This document shows, piece by piece, positions 8,715-17,737 of a stretch of DNA of 60,530 nt; the stretch's first letter is position 1, and each line of letters opens with the position of its first letter. Source of the DNA: Legionella genomosp. 1 (GTDB lineage: Bacteria; Pseudomonadota; Gammaproteobacteria; Legionellales; Legionellaceae). The notes under the pieces are model-generated. The model ran no database searches and had not been told where the DNA came from. It saw only the letters and a list, made by a program, of their open reading frames with translations. The DNA lies in NCBI GenBank assembly GCA_945878975.1, contig CAMCUM010000010.1:1-60530 (forward strand). Direction: 5' to 3'. A program made the translations under genes and the position numbers.

Positions 8715-10313
8715 ATGGATGATTCAAAATCACTTTGGTTGTTGGTTCTTGTTCTGCTTGTTTCTGTTTTTTCTGCCTCTTTTTCATATGCTGCTGAGCG
8801 CTTAACACTGGCGCACATGTCTTTTGCCACTTTACAAACTATCATTCCGGTGACCATCTCTGGTCAACAGCCTAAATCGGCACGTCCTTTGGATCAAGAT
8901 TTCTTAGTACTTGAGCGACATCGTGATGTGCAAAAAACTGAGCATATTCGGGTGCAGCAAAGGTATAGGGGATTTCCTGTGTTGGGAGGATATGCTGTAT
9001 TTCATCGTAAACAGAGGCAGGGATCTCAGTCTGTTGTCCAGATGAATGGCGTGATATATCAAAAGCTTCAACATGATTTGGGCAATGTGCCACTAGGGTT
9101 TGTAAAGAAGGCGAATGTTGAGCTACAAACTTATAGCCAGCAATTCCCGCACGACCAGATTGTGAGCAAGATGATTCAACCGATTATCTATATGGATGAT
9201 CAGGACAGGGCCCATTGGGCATATCGTATGATGGTGTACGTGCAGCCTGAACAAAGCATGCCCAGCCAACCCACGGTGATAAAATCTGCTAAGACGGGAG
9301 AGATTTTATTGAAATGGGATGCTTTGACCACGTTGCAACATATCGTGAAAGGCTTGGGTTTTGGTGGGAATAGACGGATTGGAAAATACCAATTTGGCAA
9401 AGACGTTCCTTATCTTGATTTGATACGTGATGACGAGGCCGGGATGTGTTTTTTAGCCAATGCCCATATGATGGTGGTAGACATGCATCATGATACTCAT
9501 CGGCCCAATATCCCTATGTATTTTGATTGTGAGGAAAATAGTCCAGATCAGACTTATTGGACTGGGGATGCTAGAGACGGCTATGACCAAGTGAATGGCA
9601 GTTATTCGGTTTCCAACGATGCCATGTATTATGGCGGCTTGGTCAGCAGCATGTATCGCTCTCAATATGGTGTAGAGGTTTTACAGCGTAAGCAACAGGC
9701 GATACCACTGGTATTCCGCGTGCATTTTAGTACTTATTATGCCAATGCATTTTGGGATGGTCGCCAAATGACATTTGGTGATGGTGACGGGATGTTGCAT
9801 CCGTTGGTCGGGCTGAGTATCACAGCGCACGAAATCTCACATGGTTTTACGCAACAGCATTCTGGTTTGTTATACCATGGTCAAGCTGGGGGCATCAATG
9901 AAGCCTTTTCAGATATGGCTGCACAGGCTGCAGAGTATTTTGTGCATGGGGCACCCTCTTGGCAAATAGGGGCTGATGTGATGAAAAATCAAGGCGCATT
10001 GCGCTCTTTAAAACACCCAAGTCTTGATGGGGCATCCATTGAGCGTGCTATAGATTATCAAACAGATATGGAGGTACACCAAAGTAGCGGGGTCTATAAT
10101 CGTTTGTTTTATTTATTAGCGACGCACAGTGGCTGGGATCTGCAAAAAGCCTTTCATGTCATGCTCAAAGCCAATATGGATTATTGGACACCTACCACAA
10201 GTTTTGCCGAGGGAGCGTGCGGTGTGTTAGCCGCGAGTAGAGATTTGGGTTTGTCTGAAGAGGACGTTAAAGATGCGTTGGATGAGGTCGTGATTGATTA
10301 TGGAGATTGTTAA
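8715..10313 (+). CDS. Secreted zinc metalloprotease, M4 thermolysin/ProA family
   Basis: 532-aa preproenzyme. It has an N-terminal signal peptide (hydrophobic LWLLVLVLLVSVFSASFSYA), a propeptide (about 25-190) that acts as chaperone and inhibitor in this family, and a catalytic domain. The HExxH zinc motif is HEISH (His372, His376) and the third ligand Glu396 lies in GGINEAFSD, exactly 20 residues after the second His as in thermolysin. The transition-state His455 lies in EVHQSSGVYNR. In Legionella the relative ProA/Msp is exported through the type II system and degrades host proteins. Type II export is inferred here. A GGAG ribosome binding site precedes the ATG. The 235 nt upstream (8480-8714) hold no recognised gene. 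Confidence 0.93.
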   Translation: MDDSKSLWLLVLVLLVSVFSASFSYAAERLTLAHMSFATLQTIIPVTISGQQPKSARPLDQDFLVLERHRDVQKTEHIRVQQRYRGFPVLGGYAVFHRKQRQGSQSVVQMNGVIYQKLQHDLGNVPLGFVKKANVELQTYSQQFPHDQIVSKMIQPIIYMDDQDRAHWAYRMMVYVQPEQSMPSQPTVIKSAKTGEILLKWDALTTLQHIVKGLGFGGNRRIGKYQFGKDVPYLDLIRDDEAGMCFLANAHMMVVDMHHDTHRPNIPMYFDCEENSPDQTYWTGDARDGYDQVNGSYSVSNDAMYYGGLVSSMYRSQYGVEVLQRKQQAIPLVFRVHFSTYYANAFWDGRQMTFGDGDGMLHPLVGLSITAHEISHGFTQQHSGLLYHGQAGGINEAFSDMAAQAAEYFVHGAPSWQIGADVMKNQGALRSLKHPSLDGASIERAIDYQTDMEVHQSSGVYNRLFYLLATHSGWDLQKAFHVMLKANMDYWTPTTSFAEGACGVLAASRDLGLSEEDVKDALDEVVIDYGDC

Positions 10314-10452
10314 GCTGATTGCAATTCTTTGCAATAAGTTGTAAAAATAAATGAAGAATCGTAACTTTTCTTCGTTTTTGCGAGCGCAGACAGAAGGCAA
10401 GCAGTGACGATGAGTCTTTCTAATAATGGTAAATAACTCTAAGGATGGTGTT

Positions 10453-11961
10453 ATGCAAATTATTATCGTAACAGATGACGTGCCCTATTGGAGTTTTCTC
10501 AAAGAATTTCCAATCATACAAGCGGAAGACTATTTAAAAGGGGGGCCTTATCAATCCAAATCTATGCGTGTGATTAATTTATGTCGATCCTATGCATACC
10601 AAACAATTGGTTATTATGTTTCTTTGTTTGCCCTGGCTCAAGATCAAAAAATTTCTCCTTCCATCCAAACTATCCAAGACTGTACGGATCCGACATTATC
10701 AAAACAATTCCTTGCAGAAATCGATGAGCATATTCAGAAGGACCTGTGTGACATCAAAGAAGATGAAATCAGCTTCAATATTTATTTTGGTGGATGCTCA
10801 CAAGCATGTTTTGCGTCACTGGCAAAAAAAATTCACGAGATGTTTCCATTGCCATTACTCCATTTATGTTTAAGTAAAAAAGATACGATATGGTCTGTGA
10901 AGACATTATCCATTCTGGTTACCCAAGACATCCCGTCAGACGATACGGAGTTTGTGCAACAGATGGCACGGAGTTATTTAACTAAAAATCGGATTTACTC
11001 TGATTATCACAAAAAGCAATATCATTTCCATTTGGCCATTTTAACCGACCCAGAAGATAAAACGGCGCCTTCTAATCAAAAAGCATTAGATAAATTTGCA
11101 GATGCCGGGGAATCGTTAGGTATTCAAGTCGATTTTATTGGTAAGAATGATATTAAGATTTTACCAGAATATGCTGGACTTTTTATTCGAACCGGAACGA
11201 ATGTCAATCATTATACCTATGAGTTTGCTCGATATGCAGCACAAGAAAATTTGGTGGTGATCGATGATCCACAATCTATTGTCAAATGCGGTAGTAAAGT
11301 TTATCAAGCGCTTGCTTTTCAGACTAACAATATTAGAACGCCGCATACGACTATTGTTAGCAAGTACCAGAAAGCTCCTATTTCTGTACCATTTCCTTGT
11401 GTTATAAAAAGACCAGACAGTGCTCTTTGTCTGGATATGTTTAAAGCCAACAATAAGCAAGAACTCAAAGAGGCACTGAACCAACTGTTTAAATTTTCAG
11501 ATTTAGTCATCATCCAATCTTTTCTGCCTACAGATTTTGATTGGCGTATTGGTGTTCTGGATCGTAAGCCTTTGTATGCAGTTCGTTATTATATGGCGAA
11601 AGGTCATTGGCAAATTGTTAATTGGGCGGCGCCGACCGAGCAAGAAGAGATAGGTGTTCATGAGTCGGTACCACTTAAAGATGTGCCGGAGGGTGTCATC
11701 CAGATTGCGCTTCGTGCTGCTAATTTGATCGGAGATGGGCTATATGGCGTTGATATTAAAAGTCGGGATAATGAACATTATGTGATCGAGGTCAATGATA
11801 ATCCAGGGATTGATGCGGGTGATGAAGATCGTTGTTTAGGCGATGAGCTTTATAGAAAAATTATGCGGGTATTTTTACAGCGGATGCAAGCCAAACATGG
11901 GTGGCACGCCATGCCTCATTATGATCAAAGTCAAATGGAAGGGGTGGTTGATAATACATAG
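10453..11961 (+). CDS. RimK-like ATP-grasp ligase with N-terminal RLAN-type domain
   Basis: 502-aa protein. The C-terminal half (about 270-480) is an ATP-grasp ligase of the RimK/glutathione-synthetase type, with FPCVIKRPDS, LVIIQSFLPTDFDWRIGV, YGVDIKS and the metal-binding VIEVNDNPGID. The N-terminal half matches the RLAN domain found only on RimK-like ATP-grasp proteins (MQIIIVTDDVPYWSFL). These enzymes join an amino acid, often glutamate, to a carboxylate of a peptide or protein. The substrate here is unknown. The chosen ATG at 10453 follows AAGGATGG. A further in-frame ATG at 10426 lacks a good ribosome binding site. It differs from the true rimK at 47028 and shares no operon with it. Confidence 0.8.
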   Translation: MQIIIVTDDVPYWSFLKEFPIIQAEDYLKGGPYQSKSMRVINLCRSYAYQTIGYYVSLFALAQDQKISPSIQTIQDCTDPTLSKQFLAEIDEHIQKDLCDIKEDEISFNIYFGGCSQACFASLAKKIHEMFPLPLLHLCLSKKDTIWSVKTLSILVTQDIPSDDTEFVQQMARSYLTKNRIYSDYHKKQYHFHLAILTDPEDKTAPSNQKALDKFADAGESLGIQVDFIGKNDIKILPEYAGLFIRTGTNVNHYTYEFARYAAQENLVVIDDPQSIVKCGSKVYQALAFQTNNIRTPHTTIVSKYQKAPISVPFPCVIKRPDSALCLDMFKANNKQELKEALNQLFKFSDLVIIQSFLPTDFDWRIGVLDRKPLYAVRYYMAKGHWQIVNWAAPTEQEEIGVHESVPLKDVPEGVIQIALRAANLIGDGLYGVDIKSRDNEHYVIEVNDNPGIDAGDEDRCLGDELYRKIMRVFLQRMQAKHGWHAMPHYDQSQMEGVVDNT

Positions 11962-12000
11962 CTGCTTTGAAGGATTGATATTCCCTCCGCCCTTTGGGCA

Positions 12001-12024
12001 CCTTCTCCCACAAGTGGGAGAAGG
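12001..12024. terminator. Bidirectional terminator / REP-like palindrome
   Basis: An 11-bp perfect stem CCTTCTCCCAC / GTGGGAGAAGG with a 2-nt loop lies between the convergent ATP-grasp and aldolase genes and is followed by AAAACTGTTCTTTTT. The preceding CCCTCCGCCCTTTGGGCA and the stem sequence resemble dispersed REP-like palindromes, so it may be a repeat that serves as terminator. Confidence 0.65.
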
Positions 12025-12037
12025 AAAACTGTTCTTT

Positions 12038-13060
12038 TTAAGCCTCTACTAATGCTTCAGCGGCTTGATATTCTCCTAATGATGCCAGGCTGTTCAATCG
12101 TGCGCGGTGCAAGAGTTTGGTTTGTGCTTTGGCGACATTGGCTACTTTGCCTTGCCAAACTTGAATGCATTCTTCTTGTAAGGCACGGCCATAGGAAAAG
12201 CTTAGGTTCCAGGGTTGATAGCCGCAGTTGTTGATGGCGTTTAAATTTTCCGTTGCTTGTTCTGGGGTTTGGCCGCCAGACAAGAAATTGATGCTGGGTA
12301 CGGCAGGTAAAACGGTATTATGGAAAACACTGAGTGTATAGTCCGCGATGTCTTCGGGTGTACTAAACGGTTTCACGGCATTGCCGCAAGTGACCATACT
12401 GGGTTTTAGAATAATATGTTCTAGTGCGACTTGGTGAGTAAACAGGGCACAAAAAACTTCATGTAAGACCAGTTCGCAGACTTCTGCGCAATGATCTAAT
12501 GTATGGTCGCCATCTATCAGGACTTCTGGTTCTACAATGGGAACAATGCCTTGTGCTTGACAAGTAGCAGCATAGCGCGCCAAATTTTCCGCGCCTGTTT
12601 TGATGGCGGCCATACTTGGGGTGCAATCAGTAATACGGTATACATTACGCCATTTAGCGAATTTTGCGCCCTTGGTTTTAAACGTTGCCAAGCGCTCTTC
12701 TAAATCATCTAACCCTAAAGTGACTTGCTCGTCCTGCGTATTGGGTAATGGATGTAAGCCTTTGTCGACCTTGATACCAGGTAATATGCCATTGGCTAGA
12801 AAAATCTCTGGAACAGTTTCCCCATTCTGGTCTTGATTCGCAAAGGTTTCTTCAAACAAGATAACGCCGCTGATGTACTCGCTTAGCTCGGGCGTAGTTG
12901 CTAATAATAAGCGATAATCACGACGATTTTCGGCAGTATTGTCGAGTTGAATGGCTGCAAAGCGTTTTCCAATCGTGCTATTGCTTTCATCAGCTGCCAA
13001 AATACCTTTTCCAGGTTGGGTGAGATGATCGATGGTTTCTGATAATTCGTTGTAATACAT
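12038..13060 (-). CDS. Fructose-bisphosphate aldolase, class I
   Basis: 340-aa Schiff-base aldolase that cleaves fructose-1,6-bisphosphate into glyceraldehyde-3-phosphate and dihydroxyacetone phosphate. The N-terminal GKGILAADES motif, FAKWR around 134-138, and Lys219 in ILKPSMV (the imine-forming lysine, matching LLKPNMV of animal aldolase A) identify the class I family and show an intact active site. The C-terminus ends in EALVEA and lacks the Tyr end of muscle aldolase. It is cotranscribed behind the reductase gene at 13076 (15-nt gap). Class I aldolase is also found in Legionella relatives. Confidence 0.95.
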   Translation of the reverse strand: MYYNELSETIDHLTQPGKGILAADESNSTIGKRFAAIQLDNTAENRRDYRLLLATTPELSEYISGVILFEETFANQDQNGETVPEIFLANGILPGIKVDKGLHPLPNTQDEQVTLGLDDLEERLATFKTKGAKFAKWRNVYRITDCTPSMAAIKTGAENLARYAATCQAQGIVPIVEPEVLIDGDHTLDHCAEVCELVLHEVFCALFTHQVALEHIILKPSMVTCGNAVKPFSTPEDIADYTLSVFHNTVLPAVPSINFLSGGQTPEQATENLNAINNCGYQPWNLSFSYGRALQEECIQVWQGKVANVAKAQTKLLHRARLNSLASLGEYQAAEALVEA

Positions 13061-13075
13061 AATGGTAACCTCTGA

Positions 13076-13816
13076 TTATTTAGATGATGAAATATATTTT
13101 TCTCGTATGATTTGTTGCGTTGAAAATCCCTGATCTTTAAGCAAATCGAACGACTCATCAATCATAGCGGGATTGCCGCATAGGTAAACGAAATCTTGCT
13201 CGGCATTGAGATTCAAATCAGCGAACCCTTTCTCAATATGGCCATAATTAATATGAGGCGGTGCTTGTTCGAGTGTTTCTCTACTTAAATAAGCTCGAAA
13301 TAGGACGCGAGGTGACTGAGCAGCTAAATTTAAAAAGTCTTCCGCATACAGAATATCGTCTTGTTTGGGTACTCCTTGAAAGACTACAACGGATAATTCT
13401 GGATTTTCGGCCAACTGTTGCTGCAACGTCGGAATCATGGCGCGATACGGAGTGATCCCAGTGCTGGTAGCAAGAAAAATATAACGGCGGGGGGGCGTTT
13501 CTCTGAGGACCAGTTTACCGAAGGGTCCAGAAACTTGGATCTTATCCCCTGCTTTAAGATTGAATAAATATTCAGAGCCGGGGCCTGATTCTACATAAGA
13601 AGCAGCAAATTCTATGCGATTATTGGCTTGAGGGGCATTTGCGATGCTATAACTGCGCCGCAACACTTTTCCCTGATGCTCAAAAAGGATAGTAATGAAT
13701 TGTCCGGGCTTGTAGTCAAAAATCTTACTATCTGTATTGGTAAGAACGAAATGCTTGACTCTTGGCGAAATCATGGTGGCATTTTCTAATTGAAATTGAA
13801 ACATCTCGATTGGCAT
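13076..13816 (-). CDS. fpr: Ferredoxin/flavodoxin--NADP(+) reductase
   Basis: 246-aa FAD-dependent oxidoreductase that passes electrons between NADPH and ferredoxin or flavodoxin. The FAD-binding beta-barrel carries RRSYSIAN (RSYS at 54-57) and GPFGKL. The NADP-binding domain has ATSTGITPYRAM and VYLCGNPAMIDE. The sequence ends in REKYISSSK rather than the aromatic residue of plant-type enzymes, and is closest to the bacterial short Fpr type. The same fold occurs in other flavin reductases, so the redox partner is inferred. It is the first gene of a pair with aldolase and is divergent from the IcmC/DotE gene. Confidence 0.85.
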   Translation of the reverse strand: MPIEMFQFQLENATMISPRVKHFVLTNTDSKIFDYKPGQFITILFEHQGKVLRRSYSIANAPQANNRIEFAASYVESGPGSEYLFNLKAGDKIQVSGPFGKLVLRETPPRRYIFLATSTGITPYRAMIPTLQQQLAENPELSVVVFQGVPKQDDILYAEDFLNLAAQSPRVLFRAYLSRETLEQAPPHINYGHIEKGFADLNLNAEQDFVYLCGNPAMIDESFDLLKDQGFSTQQIIREKYISSSK

Positions 13817-13968
13817 GATATATGATTACATAAAGAAGAATAAGAATGCCTTAATATAAGGGAAAAAAAATACTTTGCAAGGGGTAAGTCGCTGAATGGT
13901 CAAATATGGTTGTTCATCGAGCGTCGAGCGCACACTCGGAGCAGGAGCACAAGGGGTAAAAAACACAC

Positions 13969-14511
13969 GTGATTGATCTAAGTGCAATGCTGAGCAATGT
14001 GAGTAAGTCTCTGCCTTCGGTACAATATTTGCTAGGAGGGCTATCCTATTTACTAGGTATTGCGTTTTGTATGGTTGCGCTGGCACATTTTCGAGAAAAT
14101 GTCTCAAACGAGCAGGGTGGGCAGAATAAACATCACATAGCGCCGTATGCTTATTTACTATCGGGGGCGATGTTATTGTACTTGCCTACTATGATGGATG
14201 CTTTGTCTACGACTTTATTTGGGAGTAGTACCAGCGTGTTGCAGTACGCAGGTTACCAACCGTATGACGTATTTAGTTCGATGACCATCCTTATTGAGAC
14301 CACTGGTCTCATTTGGTTTATCCGCGGCTGTGTTTTGATAGCCCATGCCAGCCATCCTGAACAGGGGAAGACAGGATCAAAAGGGGTCGGTCATAAAGGC
14401 GTGATATTTGTCATCGCTGGTTTATTGGCCATTAACTTTCATTCGACAGTGAATATGGTGGATACCGTGATGAATTATTTATTAAATTTGACTATTAACT
14501 CACCTTCGTAG
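13969..14511 (+). CDS. icmC: Dot/Icm type IVB secretion inner-membrane protein, IcmC/DotE (DotV-like)
   Basis: 180-aa protein with about four hydrophobic segments (around 18-40, 62-78, 104-124 and 145-170). The layout and conserved patterns match the IcmC/DotE/DotV group of the Legionella and Coxiella type IVB system: LLGGLSYLLGIAF near the start, GAMLLYLPTMMDALSTTLFG in the middle, GLIWFIRGCVLI, and a GLLAINFHSTVNMVDTV end. These inner-membrane proteins belong to the core export apparatus. IcmC, DotE-like and DotV paralogues are hard to separate by eye. No other dot/icm gene lies nearby, so the locus seems dispersed. The start is GTG at 13969 after AAGGGG, with an alternative ATG at 13987. 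Confidence 0.75.
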   Translation: MIDLSAMLSNVSKSLPSVQYLLGGLSYLLGIAFCMVALAHFRENVSNEQGGQNKHHIAPYAYLLSGAMLLYLPTMMDALSTTLFGSSTSVLQYAGYQPYDVFSSMTILIETTGLIWFIRGCVLIAHASHPEQGKTGSKGVGHKGVIFVIAGLLAINFHSTVNMVDTVMNYLLNLTINSPS

Positions 14512-14522
14512 CGTTTTGCACT

Positions 14523-14618
14523 CCGTCTTTGCGAGCCGTAGGCGAAGTTGATCCGGTGGCTTTGTTCGACATCGCATCAGGTCACTGGATTGCTTCGCTG
14601 CGCTCGTAAAGACAGAGG
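14523..14618. repeat. Palindromic intergenic repeat
   Basis: Two inverted arms begin CCGTCTTTGCGAGC and end GCTCGTAAAGACAGAGG. Inside them GCGAAGTTGATCCGGTG mirrors CACTGGATTGCTTCGC. The pair resembles the dispersed 'GCGAAGCAATCCAGTG' palindromes found in many proteobacteria with small intracellular-type genomes. It fills the gap between the convergent icmC and DUF3579 genes and may also act as a terminator. Confidence 0.65.
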
Positions 14619-14627
14619 AGGTTTACC

Positions 14628-14924
14628 TTAATCCTTAGATTCTTCCTCTTTATCCCCGCAAATTTTTAACTTATTTGCTTTAGCAAAATCTAAAATGGAT
14701 TGATAAATGAGCGGACTTGATTCTTTGAGTTTGGGGTCGAGGAGAACACATTTATAGCCTTCATTGTTAATACTGGGTTGGAGGAGCGGGGAATATTGGA
14801 TTCGGCTATTTTTAAAACTGGCCAATGCACCACTCATGCGCTCTGCCCAATCGCTAGGACGAAATTCTTTGCCTTGTGTGGTGACGCCTTCGATGATAAT
14901 TGTTTTATCTTTCTTATCGGCCAT
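14628..14924 (-). CDS. DUF3579 family protein
   Basis: 98-aa cytosolic protein of unknown function. The N-terminal TIIIEGVTTQGKEFRPSDWAE is the hallmark of DUF3579, a small family in beta- and gammaproteobacteria. The C-terminal part includes YKCVLLDPKLKESSPLIYQ and ends in an acidic-basic tail. I prefer the ATG at 14924, because the upstream in-frame codon at 14954 is TTG and lies beside a TATAAT element (14954-14959, minus strand) that is a plausible -10 box for this gene. It is convergent with icmC and divergent from epmC. Confidence 0.8.
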   Translation of the reverse strand: MADKKDKTIIIEGVTTQGKEFRPSDWAERMSGALASFKNSRIQYSPLLQPSINNEGYKCVLLDPKLKESSPLIYQSILDFAKANKLKICGDKEEESKD

Positions 14925-15037
14925 TTTATTTGTATTTGGAAAATAGTTTGTCAATTATACCACCAATGCTCTCAGCACAAAACCAAAGTTTTTTGGTATA
15001 CTGGCAGAGGACAAAACTAAGAACTCATTAAATACCT

Positions 15038-15550
15038 ATGACTGCCACCCATCATCCGGATGATTTGATCCGCTTATTCAATCATTGTTTTCAAGAGAAC
15101 TATCATACCCAATTGGCTTATGGCGGTGAGGAACCTGTGTATTTGCCCGCTACTGCTGCGCAACCTTATCACACGATTTATTTTGCGCATGGTTATTTTA
15201 GTTCGGCGTTGCACGAATGTGCGCATTGGTTCTTGGCGGGTACAGCGCGACGTGCTTTGGTGGATTATGGTTATTGGTATGTCCCTGATGGGCGAAATGC
15301 TGAACAGCAAGCTTTGTTTCAAAAAGTTGAGGTCAAACCGCAAGCTTTGGAGTGGATGCTTGCCAAAGCTTGTGATTATCCCTTTCGTTTGAGTTTTGAT
15401 AATCTGAATGGTCCTAGTTTTGAGTATGAGGCGTTTCATGCTGCGGTTCAGCAACAAGTGCTTGACTATGAGCGCAATGGATTACCTCCACGGGCCCAGA
15501 TATTTCATCAGGCGTTGCTAAGTTGTTATGAGCGGCTCGAAATGACCTAA
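15038..15550 (+). CDS. epmC: Elongation factor P hydroxylase EpmC
   Basis: 170-aa protein of the EpmC/YfcM family, which hydroxylates the beta-lysyl-lysine of elongation factor P after EpmA and EpmB have acted. The family region with ALHECAHWFLAGTARRALVDYGYWY includes the HExxH-like HECAH, and GPSFEYEAF follows. Length is normal (about 180). The last 33 nt overlap the 3' end of recG on the opposite strand. EpmA and EpmB are not in the window. Confidence 0.9.
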   Translation: MTATHHPDDLIRLFNHCFQENYHTQLAYGGEEPVYLPATAAQPYHTIYFAHGYFSSALHECAHWFLAGTARRALVDYGYWYVPDGRNAEQQALFQKVEVKPQALEWMLAKACDYPFRLSFDNLNGPSFEYEAFHAAVQQQVLDYERNGLPPRAQIFHQALLSCYERLEMT

Positions 15551-17590
15551 CCAGCGTTGCGCTACGTGGTGTGCCGTGTCAGGATCTTCTGCTATCAATT
15601 GTTGTGCACAGGGCGTTAACCAGGCTAATAACGCCTGATCACGCTGTAAATCAGCAACTTTAAACACGCGGTAACCTGTTTGTTTGGTCCCCAAAATTTC
15701 GCCTGAACCGCGTAATTGCAAATCTTTTTCTGCTAACAAAAATCCATCATGATTATCACGAATGAACTGTAAGCGCTCCCGGCTCATGTAAGATAGCGGA
15801 GGTTGATATAGGAGTAAGCAATGTGATTGGGCTGTTCCACGTCCCACGCGCCCGCGCAGTTGGTGAAGTTGTGATAAACCGAGACGCTCGGCATTTTCGA
15901 TGATCATGAGGCTGGCATTAGGGACATCAACGCCTACTTCGATGACGGTGGTTGCAACGAGTAAATGAATGGCGCCATTTTTGAATTGCGTCATGATTTG
16001 CTCTTTGACCGCACCAGTCAAGCGTCCATGAACCAATCCAATTTTGAGATCCGGTAATAACATTTCTAATTGCTGTGCGGTGTCATTGGCTGCTTGGCAT
16101 TGGAGTTTTTCTGATTCTTCAATGAGAGTACATACCCAGTAAGCTTGGCGACCATCGTTCAAATGAGAGCGTAAGCGTTCTATCAACGCATCACGCTTGG
16201 TTTGATTTAAGACCAAAGTCGTGACGGGGGTGCGTCCAGGAGGTAATTCATCGATCACCGAAACATCCAAATGTGCCATGTGCGTCATGGCTAATGTGCG
16301 GGGAATAGGGGTGGCGGTCATGAGCAATTGGTGTGGTGAATGATGGTCTGTTTGGCCTTTTTGCTGAAATAGCATGCGTTGTGCGACCCCAAATCGATGT
16401 TGTTCGTCAATGATGATGAGTCCCAAACGGGCAAATAGGACGTCTTCTTGAAATAAAGCATGCGTGCCCACAATAAAATGGCAGTGATGTTGTGCCAACG
16501 CTTGCATTGCGAGACGGCGTTCGCTGATTTTCATTTTGGCGGACAATCGATAAACTGTGATCCCTAATGGTGTGAACCAGCGCTGCAAGGTTTGCGCGTG
16601 TTGTTCACTTAAAATATCAGTCGGGGCCATGAGTGCCACTTGAAAACCATTGGCCATAGCTTGGAGTGCGGCCAGCGCCGCAATGACCGTTTTTCCAGAC
16701 CCCACATCTCCTTGTACCAAACGCAGCATAGGGTGTGATAACGCCATATCTTGGCTGACCTCCTGTTGTACACGGCTTTGCGCTGCGGTGAGTTGGAAGG
16801 GCAGATGTTGGAAAAATTGCGCCATTTGTTTGGGATCCGGAGGCATGGCTGGTGCAAGCAAATTGGCCCGTTGTTGTTTGGCAAAGAGCATGCTGAGCCG
16901 TTGGGCAACCAATTCATCAAAGGCCAGACGGCGTAGTGCTGGGTGTTGTCCATTTTCTAAAAGATGAACAGGACTATCCGGCGGAGGATGATGGAGATCA
17001 CAAATGGCAGTAGGGATGGCATCAAATTGATAACGATATCGTTGTGCGTCACTCATCCATTCTAAATTTTGTAAATGACTATGGTAGCGCTCCAAGGCCA
17101 ATGTCACTAATTGGCGTAAACGATTTTGACTGAGTCCTTGTGTTGTGGCGTAAATAGGTGTGAGTGTTTCTTCCATGGCGCATGGTTCGTCTTCTGTACA
17201 GAGACGGTATTCGGGATGAATCATATCGTAAGATCCATCAAATAGCCGCACTTCACCAAACACACGGATATTCATACCTACTTGCATCGTTTGTGCTTGT
17301 TGTGCGTTAAAATGGAAAAATCGCAAGCGCAGCATGCCCGTCTTATCTTCAACAAAGCAATGTAATATCTTACGCCGCGCAAATTTGATTTCGGTTTTAC
17401 AGATCTGCCCATGCACGACCGCCCAATCTTGATGCCGCAGATCTCGGATGGGAGTGATACGCGTCCGGTCCTGGTAGCGATAAGGCAGGTGAAATAATAA
17501 ATCTTGAATGGTATGGATGCCGCACTGAGCTAATTTTTTAGCAAATGTCGGCCCAACACCAGGTAAGCATGTACATAATTGAGTTAGCAC
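15518..17590 (-). CDS. recG: ATP-dependent DNA helicase RecG
   Basis: 690-aa branched-DNA helicase that remodels stalled forks and Holliday junctions. An N-terminal wedge/OB domain comes first (GVGPTFAKKL, FHLPYRYQDRT). The helicase core has Walker A GDVGSGKT, the DEQH-type IIDEQHRFGV, TATPIPRTLA, and the C-terminal motif QLRGRVGRG. Length is that of the family (about 690). It starts with GTG at 17590 and overlaps epmC tail-to-tail by 33 nt, an arrangement that prevents a separate intergenic terminator. Confidence 0.96.
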   Translation of the reverse strand: MLTQLCTCLPGVGPTFAKKLAQCGIHTIQDLLFHLPYRYQDRTRITPIRDLRHQDWAVVHGQICKTEIKFARRKILHCFVEDKTGMLRLRFFHFNAQQAQTMQVGMNIRVFGEVRLFDGSYDMIHPEYRLCTEDEPCAMEETLTPIYATTQGLSQNRLRQLVTLALERYHSHLQNLEWMSDAQRYRYQFDAIPTAICDLHHPPPDSPVHLLENGQHPALRRLAFDELVAQRLSMLFAKQQRANLLAPAMPPDPKQMAQFFQHLPFQLTAAQSRVQQEVSQDMALSHPMLRLVQGDVGSGKTVIAALAALQAMANGFQVALMAPTDILSEQHAQTLQRWFTPLGITVYRLSAKMKISERRLAMQALAQHHCHFIVGTHALFQEDVLFARLGLIIIDEQHRFGVAQRMLFQQKGQTDHHSPHQLLMTATPIPRTLAMTHMAHLDVSVIDELPPGRTPVTTLVLNQTKRDALIERLRSHLNDGRQAYWVCTLIEESEKLQCQAANDTAQQLEMLLPDLKIGLVHGRLTGAVKEQIMTQFKNGAIHLLVATTVIEVGVDVPNASLMIIENAERLGLSQLHQLRGRVGRGTAQSHCLLLYQPPLSYMSRERLQFIRDNHDGFLLAEKDLQLRGSGEILGTKQTGYRVFKVADLQRDQALLAWLTPCAQQLIAEDPDTAHHVAQRWLGHFEPLITT

Positions 17591-17737
17591 GGTATGCTGT
17601 ACACTATGTAGTAGGGAATCGCAATCATAGCAGAGTTAAGGATATCCCAGCAAATGAGAAGATTCAGTTCAATACTCGCAAAGTGGTCAAAAAGTCATTA
17701 CAATAGTTTGAACAAATTCATAACTGTGTTTATGGCC

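Noticed and set aside
8515-8805. Plus-strand frame of 96 residues before the M4 protease
   Set aside because: It overlaps the signal-peptide region of the protease in another frame, has no ribosome binding site, and shows no recognisable similarity.
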